A stretch of 46,746 bases of DNA from Cytophagaceae bacterium (GCA_024642485.1 JAHEAY010000007.1:1-46746); one strand, 5' to 3'; positions 23,666-33,133 are shown, counted from the stretch's first letter. The notes: generated by a model not told the origin, from the sequence alone. A program made the numbers and translations.

Positions 23666-24697
23666 TTACATGATTAAAATTAAACCTGCTATCCCGAGCA
23701 AATAAACCCATAAAACAATAAATGAATCGATCCCCATTCGGAGGATTTGCCGATGGGAAGGAATCAGCATGCCTGTCATGTAAATGCCGGTCAAAATGAT
23801 TCCCAAGGTCGTTAAATATAAATCCGTCGGTTTTAAACTTGGCAAAATGGCATCACCGCCGATCATCGAAGCAAATAAAAACAGAATAGGTAAAAAGGCA
23901 TTTCCACCAAAAATATCACTCACGGCCATGTTGTAGTCGCGGATTTTGGCAGAAGCGATTCCCGTGGAAATTTCAGGTAATGCGGTGCAAAGTGCCAAAA
24001 TGGTTCCACCAAAAATGACGCCATTGATTTGAAATCGGGATGCAACAATTTCGCCTGAGGCTTCTAATAACCAACCCGAAAATAGAATAAGTAATGCGCC
24101 TGTGCCTAATTCAATGAATGCTTTGGTGCTACTTCCTTTGAAGCGTTTCGTTGGATGACGGGAATGGTGCAATTCCTCGGTTAGTCTTTCGCGGGCTGCA
24201 TCAGCTTTGCCTATCCGAGAAATGAAATAAATGGAGCCTAGCCAAATCCCAAAAATGATCCATTCAATGGGGCTGCTACGAAAATATTTAAAGCTTTCTG
24301 GGAATTGCTTCCCCATCAAGACAAATGTCAAAATGAAAATTAACGCAAGTCCTTCCAGAATCAGTACCCGAGCATGCCCTTTCCATGTTAATGGGGCGGT
24401 ATGACCCACCCCAAAAACATCGATTAAGACAAGAACAACCGTTTGGATGGCTATTCCGCCTAAAATATTACTGACTGCGATATCGTAATTACGGTGGGCC
24501 GCAGCCATCAACGTAATCGCAATTTCAGGCAGGTTGGTGATAATCGACAAAAAAACCATGCCGCCAAAAGCCTCCCCGAGATCAAATCGGAATGTGACAT
24601 AATCTACCACTTTGGTAATTCGAATTCCCAGCCACCAAATTATTGCTGTGGAAAGCAGGAATAAGGCCACCAAAAGGGGAGTTGATAGAGCTTGCAT
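23666..24697 (-). CDS. Na+/Ca2+ exchanger-family membrane transporter
   Basis: A 343-residue protein with ten or more membrane segments and two inverted alpha-repeats. The first repeat includes SIITNLPEIAITLMAA and SNILGGIAIQ; the second includes LALCTALPEISTGIASA and SDIFGGNAFLP. The acidic residue and the ion-binding SN/SD-x-GGN pattern of NCX/CAX proteins are present. It exchanges calcium or another cation for sodium or protons at the inner membrane. I use the ATG at 24697; the frame also opens at a TTG at 24712. It is 18 bp after the porin gene. Confidence 0.88.
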   Translation of the reverse strand: MQALSTPLLVALFLLSTAIIWWLGIRITKVVDYVTFRFDLGEAFGGMVFLSIITNLPEIAITLMAAAHRNYDIAVSNILGGIAIQTVVLVLIDVFGVGHTAPLTWKGHARVLILEGLALIFILTFVLMGKQFPESFKYFRSSPIEWIIFGIWLGSIYFISRIGKADAARERLTEELHHSRHPTKRFKGSSTKAFIELGTGALLILFSGWLLEASGEIVASRFQINGVIFGGTILALCTALPEISTGIASAKIRDYNMAVSDIFGGNAFLPILFLFASMIGGDAILPSLKPTDLYLTTLGIILTGIYMTGMLIPSHRQILRMGIDSFIVLWVYLLGIAGLILIM

Positions 24698-24715
24698 GCT
24701 CAAAGCTATCAATTT

Positions 24716-26032
24716 TTAGATAAATAATTGAAATTGAAGCGTTAATGTATTTAATCGATTACCGGCTTTTATCACATCGCCTTGCACCTGGTAACTCGGT
24801 CTGTTTTGGAAGTCCAAACTCAATTTGGATTTGTTTCCTTGGATGTAATAATTCAGTCCTAGGTTATACGTGTTCGTCGATAAACCTTGCATGCGGTCAT
24901 ATTGAGCCAATGTCGCCGTTGCATAAGGCATCCAGCGCTTAGACGGCAAAAGGTAGCCCACTTGACTGTAAATGACATGACCCGTTCCAAACATCGGATA
25001 CGAATTTCCGTAGGTAGTTCCTTGACCTGTTATCGAATTTGCAGAATTCAATGTACTTCCATTCGCTGGGTTCATAACCCCATTATAACGCAAATAATTT
25101 GTACCGTAATTCGTATTGAAATAACCTACATACGCATTGATGGCTCCTTTATTCGCTAAAGGCATATCTACAAAACTTTCCACAGCCCAGTGCATCATTG
25201 CATGGTAAGTCGTATCGCCAGTAGCTGATTTGTTCCAAAGCGCATTAGCCTGGTAAATAGCTCCCGCAGCAATATTTACAATTTTTTTAGTCCCCAAATA
25301 CGATCCCGTCATATACGGTGTCGTGTGGTTTTCATGATCAAAAAACTGATAAATTAAGTAGGCTTGCTGTTGGATCGCATGCCCCTTCGTACTAAAATTC
25401 GCCACAGAACTCAAGGCTGGTGGCGTTTGACCGTTTGAACTAATCGGGAATGGATCACTCAAAATGTAACGATAATCCCATTTGCCTATTTGCCCACGCG
25501 CATAGATGCTCAGTTTACGTGAAAATTGATCAATCTGATCCACGGTTGTTTGCGCAAAAACAGGAACGTCCATACTCGTAATAGTTCCAATGCTCGGTTG
25601 GGAAAAGCGCGATAAACCCGAAATGATGCTCAAACCACCACCCACTTTTAATTGGTTTTTGCTCGAAATTCGATATTCGCCTAAAGCATCATGAAAGAAT
25701 GGAGCAATTTTGCGATTCCCCGTGCTATTGTATTGGGCATTGAAATTGTTTTGGCCAAACTGAAAATACAAGAAGGTACGATCCGTTATTTGACCGAATA
25801 ATTGCATACGCGTTCTGCGCAAACCGATATCGAAGGTGCTTGATGCGGGATCGCCTTCTACGGTTGTTCCGGGATTGCTTTCATTCGCTCGAACCCATAC
25901 TTGGTTCAATAAGGTGGCTTGGAAATAATGACTTCCTGACTCGTTTAATTTAAATTTTAGCGCTTCATTATCTTGCGCAAAGGATTGCTGTAAGCATAAA
26001 AAGCTCACAAGCAATAAACATAAATTTTTCAT
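24716..26032 (-). CDS. Outer-membrane porin, phosphate-selective porin O/P-like
   Basis: A 438-residue protein with a signal peptide (residues 1-19) and alternating-hydrophobicity strands typical of a 16-strand porin. Features such as RTRMQLFGQITDRTFLYFQF and GGGLSIISGLSR near the start and LTLQFQLFI at the end support the OprO/OprP-like group. It passes small solutes across the outer membrane; selectivity cannot be told. It leads an operon with the cation exchanger and thioesterase, and a possible link between calcium or phosphate uptake across the two membranes is only inference. Confidence 0.85.
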   Translation of the reverse strand: MKNLCLLLVSFLCLQQSFAQDNEALKFKLNESGSHYFQATLLNQVWVRANESNPGTTVEGDPASSTFDIGLRRTRMQLFGQITDRTFLYFQFGQNNFNAQYNSTGNRKIAPFFHDALGEYRISSKNQLKVGGGLSIISGLSRFSQPSIGTITSMDVPVFAQTTVDQIDQFSRKLSIYARGQIGKWDYRYILSDPFPISSNGQTPPALSSVANFSTKGHAIQQQAYLIYQFFDHENHTTPYMTGSYLGTKKIVNIAAGAIYQANALWNKSATGDTTYHAMMHWAVESFVDMPLANKGAINAYVGYFNTNYGTNYLRYNGVMNPANGSTLNSANSITGQGTTYGNSYPMFGTGHVIYSQVGYLLPSKRWMPYATATLAQYDRMQGLSTNTYNLGLNYYIQGNKSKLSLDFQNRPSYQVQGDVIKAGNRLNTLTLQFQLFI

Positions 26033-26106
26033 ATATGGGTGATTAGGAGGCTGCCTATGAGGAAGCCTGATGAATTAATATGTGCTAATGATTGAAGTCC
26101 GGAATT

Positions 26107-26397
26107 CTACAGGCGCAGATTTTGGAATCGAATAAAAAGAGGTATTAGAACACAGATATTATGCTGAGCGCGGATTGAATGGTCAACATAGACTGGAAAT
26201 TCAACTGTTGAGAAACTCCAACTAGGCACCATAGCGGGGAGGAGGACATCATCCTCTTCCTGATCTTCTGCTGTTTGAGCTTGAAGTGTGTATTTAGCTT
26301 TGGTATTGACATCAGAAAATGCAAATATCCGATTGGCCGCTACAAAGAGCGTCAAACACAGACAAATTCGAAAAAGCCAAAGCTGCTTCATTTTCAT
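26107..26397 (-). CDS. Small exported protein of unknown function
   Basis: A 96-residue protein with an N-terminal signal peptide (KQLWLFRICLCLTLFVAANR). The mature part carries an acidic patch (AEDQEEDDV) and an aromatic/hydrophobic tail. I do not recognise it. It lies 74 bp upstream of the porin gene on the same strand and could be expressed with it. A hairpin-like AGGCT/AGCCT pair sits in the gap. Confidence 0.6.
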   Translation of the reverse strand: MKMKQLWLFRICLCLTLFVAANRIFAFSDVNTKAKYTLQAQTAEDQEEDDVLLPAMVPSWSFSTVEFPVYVDHSIRAQHNICVLIPLFIRFQNLRL

Positions 26398-26522
26398 GTT
26401 ACAAATATGAATTAAAACGTCGCATGTTAAATCGGTATTGCCCTGAATTCTTTATCAAAATCTTGATTTTCTGTTTTAAGTCCATTTAAAAATCTTGATA
26501 TTTACATTCAAACCTATTTAAC

Positions 26523-26900
26523 ATGAACAGAAGAAAATTCTTAGCAGCGACTCCTTTGATTGCTGCCTCCGCAGCAAATGCTCCAACAAAAAAACCTTTA
26601 TTACACCACGTATTTTTCTGGTTAAATAATCCGAATTCCGAAGCGGATAAAAAACAATTAATCGCTGGTTTGAAAACCTTGAAAGGGATTCCAACCATCA
26701 ATGAAATTCATATTGGTACCTTAGCTTCCACGGAAAAACGAGATGTTGTAGACACGTCTTGGGACGTTTCCGAGTTGATGTTTTTCGATAACGAAGCCGG
26801 CCAAAAAGTGTATCAAGATCATCCAATCCATCAGGAATTTGTGAAAAATAATTCCCATTTATGGAAGAAAGTGATTGTTTACGATTCGATTGACGTATAG
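26523..26900 (+). CDS. Dabb (stress-responsive A/B barrel) protein, exported
   Basis: A 125-residue protein. The start MNRRKFLAATPLIAASAAN resembles a twin-arginine leader. The rest has the Dabb pattern: LLHHVFFWLNN first strand, helix, INEIHIGTLAS second strand, DVSELMFFDNEAGQKVYQDH and a final VIVYDSIDV strand. Dabb proteins form small dimeric barrels and are often linked to stress or small-molecule binding. An exported form is less usual. A strong 34-nt hairpin begins 8 bp after its stop. Confidence 0.85.
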   Translation: MNRRKFLAATPLIAASAANAPTKKPLLHHVFFWLNNPNSEADKKQLIAGLKTLKGIPTINEIHIGTLASTEKRDVVDTSWDVSELMFFDNEAGQKVYQDHPIHQEFVKNNSHLWKKVIVYDSIDV

Positions 26901-26907
26901 CTGGGTA

Positions 26908-26941
26908 AACGCTGCCGGGGTCATCAGACCCTGGCAGCGTT
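26908..26941 (+). repeat. Strong hairpin/REP-like palindrome after the Dabb gene
   Basis: AACGCTGCC pairs with GGCAGCGTT, then a C/T-type mismatch step and GGGTC/GACCC around loop ATCA. There is no T-run. It may terminate or protect the Dabb mRNA, or be a dispersed repeat. Further palindromes follow in the 160-bp gap: ATCGC/GCGAT at 26987-27001 and GGGTG/CACCC at about 27040-27052. Confidence 0.7.
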
Positions 26942-27060
26942 AGTCAACGGCCAACTATATGAAATCGTATATCTATTACTTGATAAATCGCGAAAAGCGA
27001 TGTTTAAGTCAATGAAAATAAAGGTAAAATCAGTTTTTGGGTGGACACCCTGCCGACCTA

Positions 27061-27390
27061 TTATACGAAATCTTCCCGCATAGGCGTAAAAACATCGATT
27101 AATTCCCCTTTTTCGATACAAACTGCCCCATGAACTTCTCCACTAGGTACAAAATAAACGTCACCCGCAGCTAAACGCTGGGTTTTCCCATCAATCGTTA
27201 TATCAAATACTCCCTTGGAAACATAGGACGCCTGGGTATGTGGATGGTGGTGTAAGCTTCCAACAGCCCCAAGGTCAAAGTCCACTTTGACAATCATCAT
27301 TTGATCATCATAGGCCATCACTTTGCGACGAATACCCGCCCCTAAATCCGTCCATTCAATCGATTGATCTGCTATTAATGTCCTTGTCAT
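27061..27390 (-). CDS. Cupin protein, KdgF-like
   Basis: A 109-residue single-domain cupin. Metal-ligand candidates are in GSLHHHPHTQASYV (His47, His49, Gln53) and His87 in SGEVHGAV, and the C-terminus DVFTPMREDFV matches the KdgF family. KdgF opens the ring of 4,5-unsaturated uronates released by pectate and alginate lyases, but no such lyase is in this window. A generic small-molecule cupin is therefore possible. It follows the Rieske gene by 1 bp and the two are probably one transcript. Confidence 0.82.
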   Translation of the reverse strand: MTRTLIADQSIEWTDLGAGIRRKVMAYDDQMMIVKVDFDLGAVGSLHHHPHTQASYVSKGVFDITIDGKTQRLAAGDVYFVPSGEVHGAVCIEKGELIDVFTPMREDFV

Positions 27391-27391
27391 A

Positions 27392-27796
27392 TTACGAATA
27401 AACGCGTAAGCTAGTTCCTGTTAAGGCCGTTTTATAGACGGTTAATGATTTACTCGTTACCGATAAAGCACTCCCGGAAGTAGTAAACGAAGCGCCATGT
27501 TGCCCACAATAGAAATTCGTTCCATTGAAGGTTAGTGCCAATAAATTTTCGTGCGGACAAACTTGGCTGACAGCCACGTAACTAGTGGATGAAACTCGCG
27601 CAACAACCACTTGGCTGTTTACGACATATTTTCCCACGGCAAGACTTGAAATATCTAAAGAAAAATCAACATTGCTTGCGGGCGTTACACCTGCATCTGC
27701 TTGGCAGGCACTCGCGCCACAATAAACGGCTAATAATGCGGCCCCTTTAAGCCCCAAGGACTTTAAAAATTCATTACGTTTAATTCGCTCTTCCAT
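27392..27796 (-). CDS. Rieske-type iron-sulfur protein, exported
   Basis: A 134-residue protein. Rieske ligands are Cys80 and His82 (CPH) and Cys97 and His100 (CGQH), the CxH-x14-CxxH arrangement that binds a 2Fe-2S cluster. The leader ends at a cysteine (about residue 31, CGASAC) and may make a lipoprotein; RIKRNEFLKSLGLKG is a Tat-like region without an RR pair. It is a small electron-transfer protein whose partner is unknown. It is transcribed with the cupin gene 1 bp downstream. Confidence 0.85.
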   Translation of the reverse strand: MEERIKRNEFLKSLGLKGAALLAVYCGASACQADAGVTPASNVDFSLDISSLAVGKYVVNSQVVVARVSSTSYVAVSQVCPHENLLALTFNGTNFYCGQHGASFTTSGSALSVTSKSLTVYKTALTGTSLRVYS

Positions 27797-27905
27797 ATAA
27801 ATGATTTAAGAACACTAATTTACGGATTAGATTGGATCTATATCAAAGAATTGATAATTGCACGAATCTCGCATAGCATACACCAATTTTGGTCGATAAA
27901 AATTG

Positions 27906-27913
27906 TACATTTG
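27906..27913 (+). promoter_or_regulatory. -7 box TACATTTG for the DUF4956 operon
   Basis: A perfect TAnnTTTG match 17 bp before the ATG at 27931. A longer in-frame start at 27889 would lie upstream of it. The nearest TTTTG is too close (14 nt) to be an ideal -33 box. Confidence 0.5.
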
Positions 27914-27930
27914 AAAAATTTACACCAACC

Positions 27931-28527
27931 ATGATTGAGCTTTTTACCCTGCGATTTCTGATCAATTTGTTTTTTACCTTCTTGGTCATTCGATTTATCT
28001 ATTATCCGCAATACAAAAACAAGGATTTTGTCTTTACCTTTTTCTTGTTCAATTCAATCTTGTTTGTGCTGTGTTTTTTGTTGGCTGAGGCCGACCTGAA
28101 ATTCGGTTTTGCTTTTGGCCTTTTCGCCATGTTTTCCATGTTTCGCTATCGGACGGTTACGGTTCCCATCGGCGAAATGGGCTATTTTTTCCTTGTTGTG
28201 ACGTTAGGTATTATCAATTCGATTGCCTCTCTAGAAAATTACCCCATGCTAATCTTAGCGAATTCATTGCTCGTAGGTGTAACCTTTTTATTAGGTCGTT
28301 TTCTGACTCTAACGCATGAAAATTTCCAGGTTTTAACTTATGAGAATTTGGCTTTGATTAAACCGGACCAAAAGGCATTATTGATTCAAGATCTAATTGA
28401 TAAGACGGGCCAACCGATTCACCGCGTTCAAGTGGTGAAGGTGGATTACCAAAGAGGTGTCGCGCAATTGAAGGCCTATTACTATTCCAAAGACAACGAA
28501 ACTTTCTCTGCCGATGCAGAAGCTTAG
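27931..28527 (+). CDS. DUF4956 membrane protein
   Basis: A 198-residue protein with four hydrophobic segments in the first 130 residues, then a soluble C-terminal domain (about 130-198). FRYRTVTVPIGEMGYFFLVV is the DUF4956 signature. The family has no settled role; members sit near polyphosphate/VTC or outer-membrane genes in other genomes. I use the ATG at 27931 because a -7 box lies between it and the upstream in-frame ATG at 27889. Its last 14 bp overlap the start of the outer-membrane gene, so the two are likely coupled. Confidence 0.82.
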   Translation: MIELFTLRFLINLFFTFLVIRFIYYPQYKNKDFVFTFFLFNSILFVLCFLLAEADLKFGFAFGLFAMFSMFRYRTVTVPIGEMGYFFLVVTLGIINSIASLENYPMLILANSLLVGVTFLLGRFLTLTHENFQVLTYENLALIKPDQKALLIQDLIDKTGQPIHRVQVVKVDYQRGVAQLKAYYYSKDNETFSADAEA

Positions 28528-30610
28528 GCTACTTATTTTTTGCCTAGTTTCACTCCAAGTTGCGGCGCAGGTTGACACGCTGAATAATGTTGAGGTGAAA
28601 GCAAGCAGACCCGAATTCGGGAAACAGGTCTTTTATCCGTCGGCGAATTTGACCAATTTAGGTGGAAATCTACAAGATGTGTTAGCGAATATTCCCTCCA
28701 TCTACGTGGCTGGCGATGGTTCGATTCAATATCGGGGGAGCCAAAGTCTTACGATTTATTTTGATGGAAAACCCTCAGGAATTCTTTCTTCTTCACGGGC
28801 GAATGCGCTCAGTCTTTTTCCCGCGGATCGCATCGAATACATCGAAATCATTTCGGCACCAGGTGCAAAATATTCTGCGGAAGGGAGTTCTGGAATCTTA
28901 AATATTGTCCTGAAAAAAGGCAGTGGATTCAAACAAGCACAAGCAAATTTGCAATGGGGAACGCACGATCAGGTAGCTCTTTCTACGCGCTATGGAAACG
29001 GCTTTAAAAGATTTTCTTATTCGTTCGATTATAATTTCAAACAATCCATTCGTGATAATTTTCAGCATTTGTATCGCGAAAATGCCAGTCAATATGGTTT
29101 GTCTCAAATCGAACAAAACACCCAAGAGGTAAATCGAGATTATAATCACGCATTACAAGCACGTTTGGAATATAGCTTAAATCCGCGCTGGACCCTGGGA
29201 TTGCAGGGAATTGGTCGATATTCCAAAGATCACAACAATGAGGCCCGACTGAATTTTTCGCAATTTGTGCGCGCTCCGGATCGCTATTACATCCGGGATG
29301 CCGACAAGCAAGGAAATGATCGTGGTATGGATGTCTTGATTTCTTTGGGAACCGTGGGTAAGCAAAGAACAACAGCCCATTTGGATTTTCTATGGATTCG
29401 AAATATGGGATCGGATCAAAATGATTTCACACAACGTTATTTCTATGGGGGCTTTGATATTCCTAATTCGAATTTCCCAAATCGAATTGAACAATCTTCA
29501 GCAAGAAGCGGCAATTATACACTGCTCTTTCAAGGGGATTGGGAAACGCAGTTGTCCAAAAAACTACGTGTTGATTATGGGTTTAAGTTGACAGAACGAC
29601 TTTTTGATACCGATTTTCGGTACGAAAAATTTCAGACTATTTGGAATATAGACCCCAAACGTAGTAATGCCTTTCAATATTTAGAACGTATCCAGGCCGT
29701 ATATGGGGCAACGCATTTCAGCGGGAAAAAATGGGATGTTCAAGGGGGATTGCGCGTGGAGGCTACGCAAGCAAATTTGAATTATATTCAGCTCTTTCCT
29801 TCGTTTTCAGCGGAAAGGAAATTGACTAAAAACCAACAAGTTGGCTTTCGCTTTTCTTCACGGGTGAACCGACCATCCTACAAGGCCTTGAATCCATTCA
29901 TATCCTTTGCGGATCCGTTGAATCTGCAGTCGGGAAATCCGATGCTCCAACCCGAGCGAACCTTTTTAGGGGAAATCGAACATTCCATGGATGTGGGAAC
30001 CTTGCATACGAGCAATCAACTATTTTACCGTCGAGTCAATCAATTGGTCGGCCGGGTGCGCACCTTGCTTGAAGGCGATACGACCTTGACACGTTTTGAA
30101 AATATTGCTCGTTCGGAAACCTGGGGCTTTGAAAATATTACCACATTTAATCCAACGAAAAATTGGAAGGTCAATGTAACGAGTTCCTTGTATCAAACCG
30201 ATTTGCAAGGCCAAGTACAAGAACAATCCTTGAACATAAATCGCTGGAGTTGGAATGGCCGCTTAAGCCAAATTTGGAACTTATCATCCACCGCATCTTT
30301 TCAAATCAGCGGGATTTATCAATCGGCTCAAATTCATCCCTTGGGTATTATTCAGGGTTTTTACACCGTGGATTTAGGTTTCAAAAAGGAGCTGAAAGCT
30401 TGGGTGTTGAATGCGCGGATTAACGATGTGTTTAATACCCAACAAACCGTATATGATTCCAGGCCTTTTGGCTTTGTGAGTGATTTAACGAAGAAAAAAG
30501 AAACCCGAATTTTCTATTTGGGCCTTGCGTTTAAGCTAAGCACGAAGAAAAATTCGGGTCTTAAAAATCGGAAATCAGACAACGAGGACGAGGCAGGTGA
30601 GGAGGATTAA
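28514..30610 (+). CDS. Outer-membrane beta-barrel protein (TonB-receptor-like, OMP_b-brl_3)
   Basis: A 698-residue protein. The signal peptide (to about residue 18) leads straight into a plug-like domain (LQDVLANIPSIYVAGDGSIQ, then IEIISAPGAKYSAEGSSGIL) without the carboxypeptidase-like domain of its neighbour. The barrel has motifs such as SSRVNRPSYKALNPF and NPMLQPER. It probably moves or binds an unknown substrate at the outer membrane. It overlaps the DUF4956 gene by 14 bp and ends with a TTAA shared with the convergent homologue. Confidence 0.85.
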   Translation: MQKLRLLIFCLVSLQVAAQVDTLNNVEVKASRPEFGKQVFYPSANLTNLGGNLQDVLANIPSIYVAGDGSIQYRGSQSLTIYFDGKPSGILSSSRANALSLFPADRIEYIEIISAPGAKYSAEGSSGILNIVLKKGSGFKQAQANLQWGTHDQVALSTRYGNGFKRFSYSFDYNFKQSIRDNFQHLYRENASQYGLSQIEQNTQEVNRDYNHALQARLEYSLNPRWTLGLQGIGRYSKDHNNEARLNFSQFVRAPDRYYIRDADKQGNDRGMDVLISLGTVGKQRTTAHLDFLWIRNMGSDQNDFTQRYFYGGFDIPNSNFPNRIEQSSARSGNYTLLFQGDWETQLSKKLRVDYGFKLTERLFDTDFRYEKFQTIWNIDPKRSNAFQYLERIQAVYGATHFSGKKWDVQGGLRVEATQANLNYIQLFPSFSAERKLTKNQQVGFRFSSRVNRPSYKALNPFISFADPLNLQSGNPMLQPERTFLGEIEHSMDVGTLHTSNQLFYRRVNQLVGRVRTLLEGDTTLTRFENIARSETWGFENITTFNPTKNWKVNVTSSLYQTDLQGQVQEQSLNINRWSWNGRLSQIWNLSSTASFQISGIYQSAQIHPLGIIQGFYTVDLGFKKELKAWVLNARINDVFNTQQTVYDSRPFGFVSDLTKKKETRIFYLGLAFKLSTKKNSGLKNRKSDNEDEAGEED

Positions 30611-33036
30611 TTCGCTCCTTTGACGCGTCCTTTTTCAGCATCTAAGCCTGTAGCACGTTGGCGTGCGCCTTTGATGGATGCATTCCCAAAACGATACGTG
30701 AAGTTTAATCGAACGACACGCGAATCGTTCTTTGGCTGAACCAATACATCCAAATCAGCATATTTGATCGTCACCGGCGGATTAGACGTGTACAAGATAT
30801 CTTGCGCGTTTAAACGAATGGTTGCGCGCTTCTTCATGATGGTTTTTTGAATCCCCATGTTCAGCGATCCTCCTGATCCAAACAAGAAGGCTCCTTCCAA
30901 TCCTCCCGTGTAGTAATTTCCGCCGAATTCAATTTTAATGTCTTTCGGGAGGGTAAACGTGTGGTTTGAGGAAATGTAGAACATATTCCCAGCTGGAGTA
31001 ATTGTCGACGTAGCGATATTTCCAGTTAATTCCGCACGGTTAAAAAAGATATCGGAATTACTTGTCCACCATTTATTTACCGGGATAGGTAAGGAAATAC
31101 CCAAACTATAAGTCACGCGTTGCGCCATATTAGCCGTCGTTTGGTAGGTTTTACGTGTAGCCACATCTTGCTTCAATAATTGCGTAATAACCTGGTCAGT
31201 GTGACTATATCCCAAGGTTGTCGAAATGCCTCCCATGTAGGTGTGGCTCAATTCGAAGGAATTGGTTAGTTGGGGCATCAACATCGGATTCCCCACATTG
31301 TAAGTATAATTATCCAAGTAGAAGACGAATGGATTTAAATCAGAATAACCCGGTCGGTCGATGCGCCGACTATAAGTCATGCCAAGTGTATGTTTCTTGG
31401 ATGCTTCGTATTGCAAGAATGCACTTGGAAAAAATTGTAAGTAATCGCGATGGAAACTAATATCGGGTTCTTGAGTATAAGCAGAAGATGTTCCATCGGC
31501 AAAGGTCCATTCGCCTCTTAGGCCAATTTGGTAACTCCATTTACCTATGGCCCGCTCGGTATTCAAGTACAGGGCATGGATTTGTTCGGTATAGACGAAG
31601 CGATTGCTTTGTCCGGTTAAGAATTGATACTGTTCTCCTTGAAAAGCTTTTGCTCGGAATTGTAAATCATTATCCGTTTTCACCCAAGAGGATTTCATGC
31701 CAAGACCCCATTTGGCTTTTAAAAAGGACGGAATAATATAATCAGATTTCAAGGAATATTGATCGATGTAGGATTGTGATCCTGTTCGAAGTAATGAATC
31801 TGGACGAACAGGTAAAAATAAGGAATTCGAATAGCGCGACCGGTAGTCATTTTGGGTTTGATCGTTAAAATGCGCATGGTCAATGTCAAGCGTTAGTTCA
31901 CGGCCTGTGGAATCGTAGGAGTGTTTGAAATTGAAATTAGCTGCATAATTAAAGAAGGGATTGTTCATGGAATTATACGTATCCAAACGCGACAATACTT
32001 CATTCTGGCTGTTCATTTGCACCGTTCTATTTAGTCCGTCATTCAGGCTATTGTGATTATAGCCACCAGAAATTAGAATACCATAGGTCGTTTTTGGTGA
32101 AAAATACCAATCGACTCCCGCTTTTAATTGCGCATTTTCATTTTGATTCGCATATTGAAAGTTTTGCTCCCAATTTTCTTGTTGGGCTGTGAATTTCCGC
32201 AGCAAATAATTCCGTTCCATGTTCGGACGGCGGCCAACGGATGCATTCCCAAACCAGTTCCAGCCGTTATTGCGGTAGTTAACATTTCCTCCCAATGCTT
32301 GGCGATTAAAGTATCCTTGAGCAAGTGTGGTGTTTACCGAACCATTCATGCCGATGTTGGCATTTTTCTTCAATTTAATGTTGATGATTCCACCCGTTCC
32401 CGCAGCATCATAGCGCGAAGAGGGATTAGTCATGATTTCCAACGTTGAAATTTGATCCGCAGGAAGGTTGCGTAAGTAATTTGCCAAATCGGTTCCCGTC
32501 AAATAGGAGATTTTTCCATCGATCATGACTTTGGCACCGGATTTTCCACGAAGGGAGATGTTTCCATCCTTGTCGACAATCACACCGGGTGAGCGCTCCA
32601 AAACCTCCATGGTCGTATTGCCGGCCGCCATGGCCGAATTCTCTACATTGACGATGGTTTTATCCAGTTTTTTTTCGATGAGTGGTTTTGTGGCACGCAC
32701 TTCAACCTCCGCTAATTCTTTGGTTAAGGCCAATAGACTTATCACACCAAGGTCTATTTGAGATGTCTCTGTGATAGTAGGTAGGCTTAATTTTTGGGTG
32801 ATAAATCCCGTCGATTGGACTTGTAAAACATAATTGCCTGCCGGGATTTTTGTCAGCTTCCCTATTCCATTTTCGTCGGTCAAAAAGCCTTTGTAGAGGC
32901 TTGAATCTGGCAATTTCTTTAGGATGGCGGTGGAAAAGGGGAGGTCTTGTTTGTTCGAATCCTGCAAATGAAACTGCAAGGAATTTTGAGCAAACAATGA
33001 GGTGGAAACCAATAATAGTAATAGTAGTAAACGCAT
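30607..33036 (-). CDS. TonB-dependent-receptor-like outer-membrane protein (OMP_b-brl_3)
   Basis: An 809-residue outer-membrane protein. After the signal peptide come a carboxypeptidase-D-like domain (about 20-105), a plug (about 135-225, EVLERSPGVIVDKDGNISLR and NPSSRYDAAGTGGIINIKLK) and a beta-barrel (from about 230) with RRIDRPGYSDLNPF, the same signature as in the gene at 28514. The two are distant paralogues placed tail to tail. The substrate is unknown. The start is 3 bp before an AACGCATG-type stretch and no clear promoter is visible. Confidence 0.88.
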   Translation of the reverse strand: MRLLLLLLLVSTSLFAQNSLQFHLQDSNKQDLPFSTAILKKLPDSSLYKGFLTDENGIGKLTKIPAGNYVLQVQSTGFITQKLSLPTITETSQIDLGVISLLALTKELAEVEVRATKPLIEKKLDKTIVNVENSAMAAGNTTMEVLERSPGVIVDKDGNISLRGKSGAKVMIDGKISYLTGTDLANYLRNLPADQISTLEIMTNPSSRYDAAGTGGIINIKLKKNANIGMNGSVNTTLAQGYFNRQALGGNVNYRNNGWNWFGNASVGRRPNMERNYLLRKFTAQQENWEQNFQYANQNENAQLKAGVDWYFSPKTTYGILISGGYNHNSLNDGLNRTVQMNSQNEVLSRLDTYNSMNNPFFNYAANFNFKHSYDSTGRELTLDIDHAHFNDQTQNDYRSRYSNSLFLPVRPDSLLRTGSQSYIDQYSLKSDYIIPSFLKAKWGLGMKSSWVKTDNDLQFRAKAFQGEQYQFLTGQSNRFVYTEQIHALYLNTERAIGKWSYQIGLRGEWTFADGTSSAYTQEPDISFHRDYLQFFPSAFLQYEASKKHTLGMTYSRRIDRPGYSDLNPFVFYLDNYTYNVGNPMLMPQLTNSFELSHTYMGGISTTLGYSHTDQVITQLLKQDVATRKTYQTTANMAQRVTYSLGISLPIPVNKWWTSNSDIFFNRAELTGNIATSTITPAGNMFYISSNHTFTLPKDIKIEFGGNYYTGGLEGAFLFGSGGSLNMGIQKTIMKKRATIRLNAQDILYTSNPPVTIKYADLDVLVQPKNDSRVVRLNFTYRFGNASIKGARQRATGLDAEKGRVKGAN

Positions 33037-33133
33037 GTAGGCGGATTGAATAAGGCTGTTAATGAAAAAAAGCTAGATGCAATTTCTTACGAATGCGTTG
33101 CATGGCCAAGCAGATTGGGATGAGTGGCCAAAA

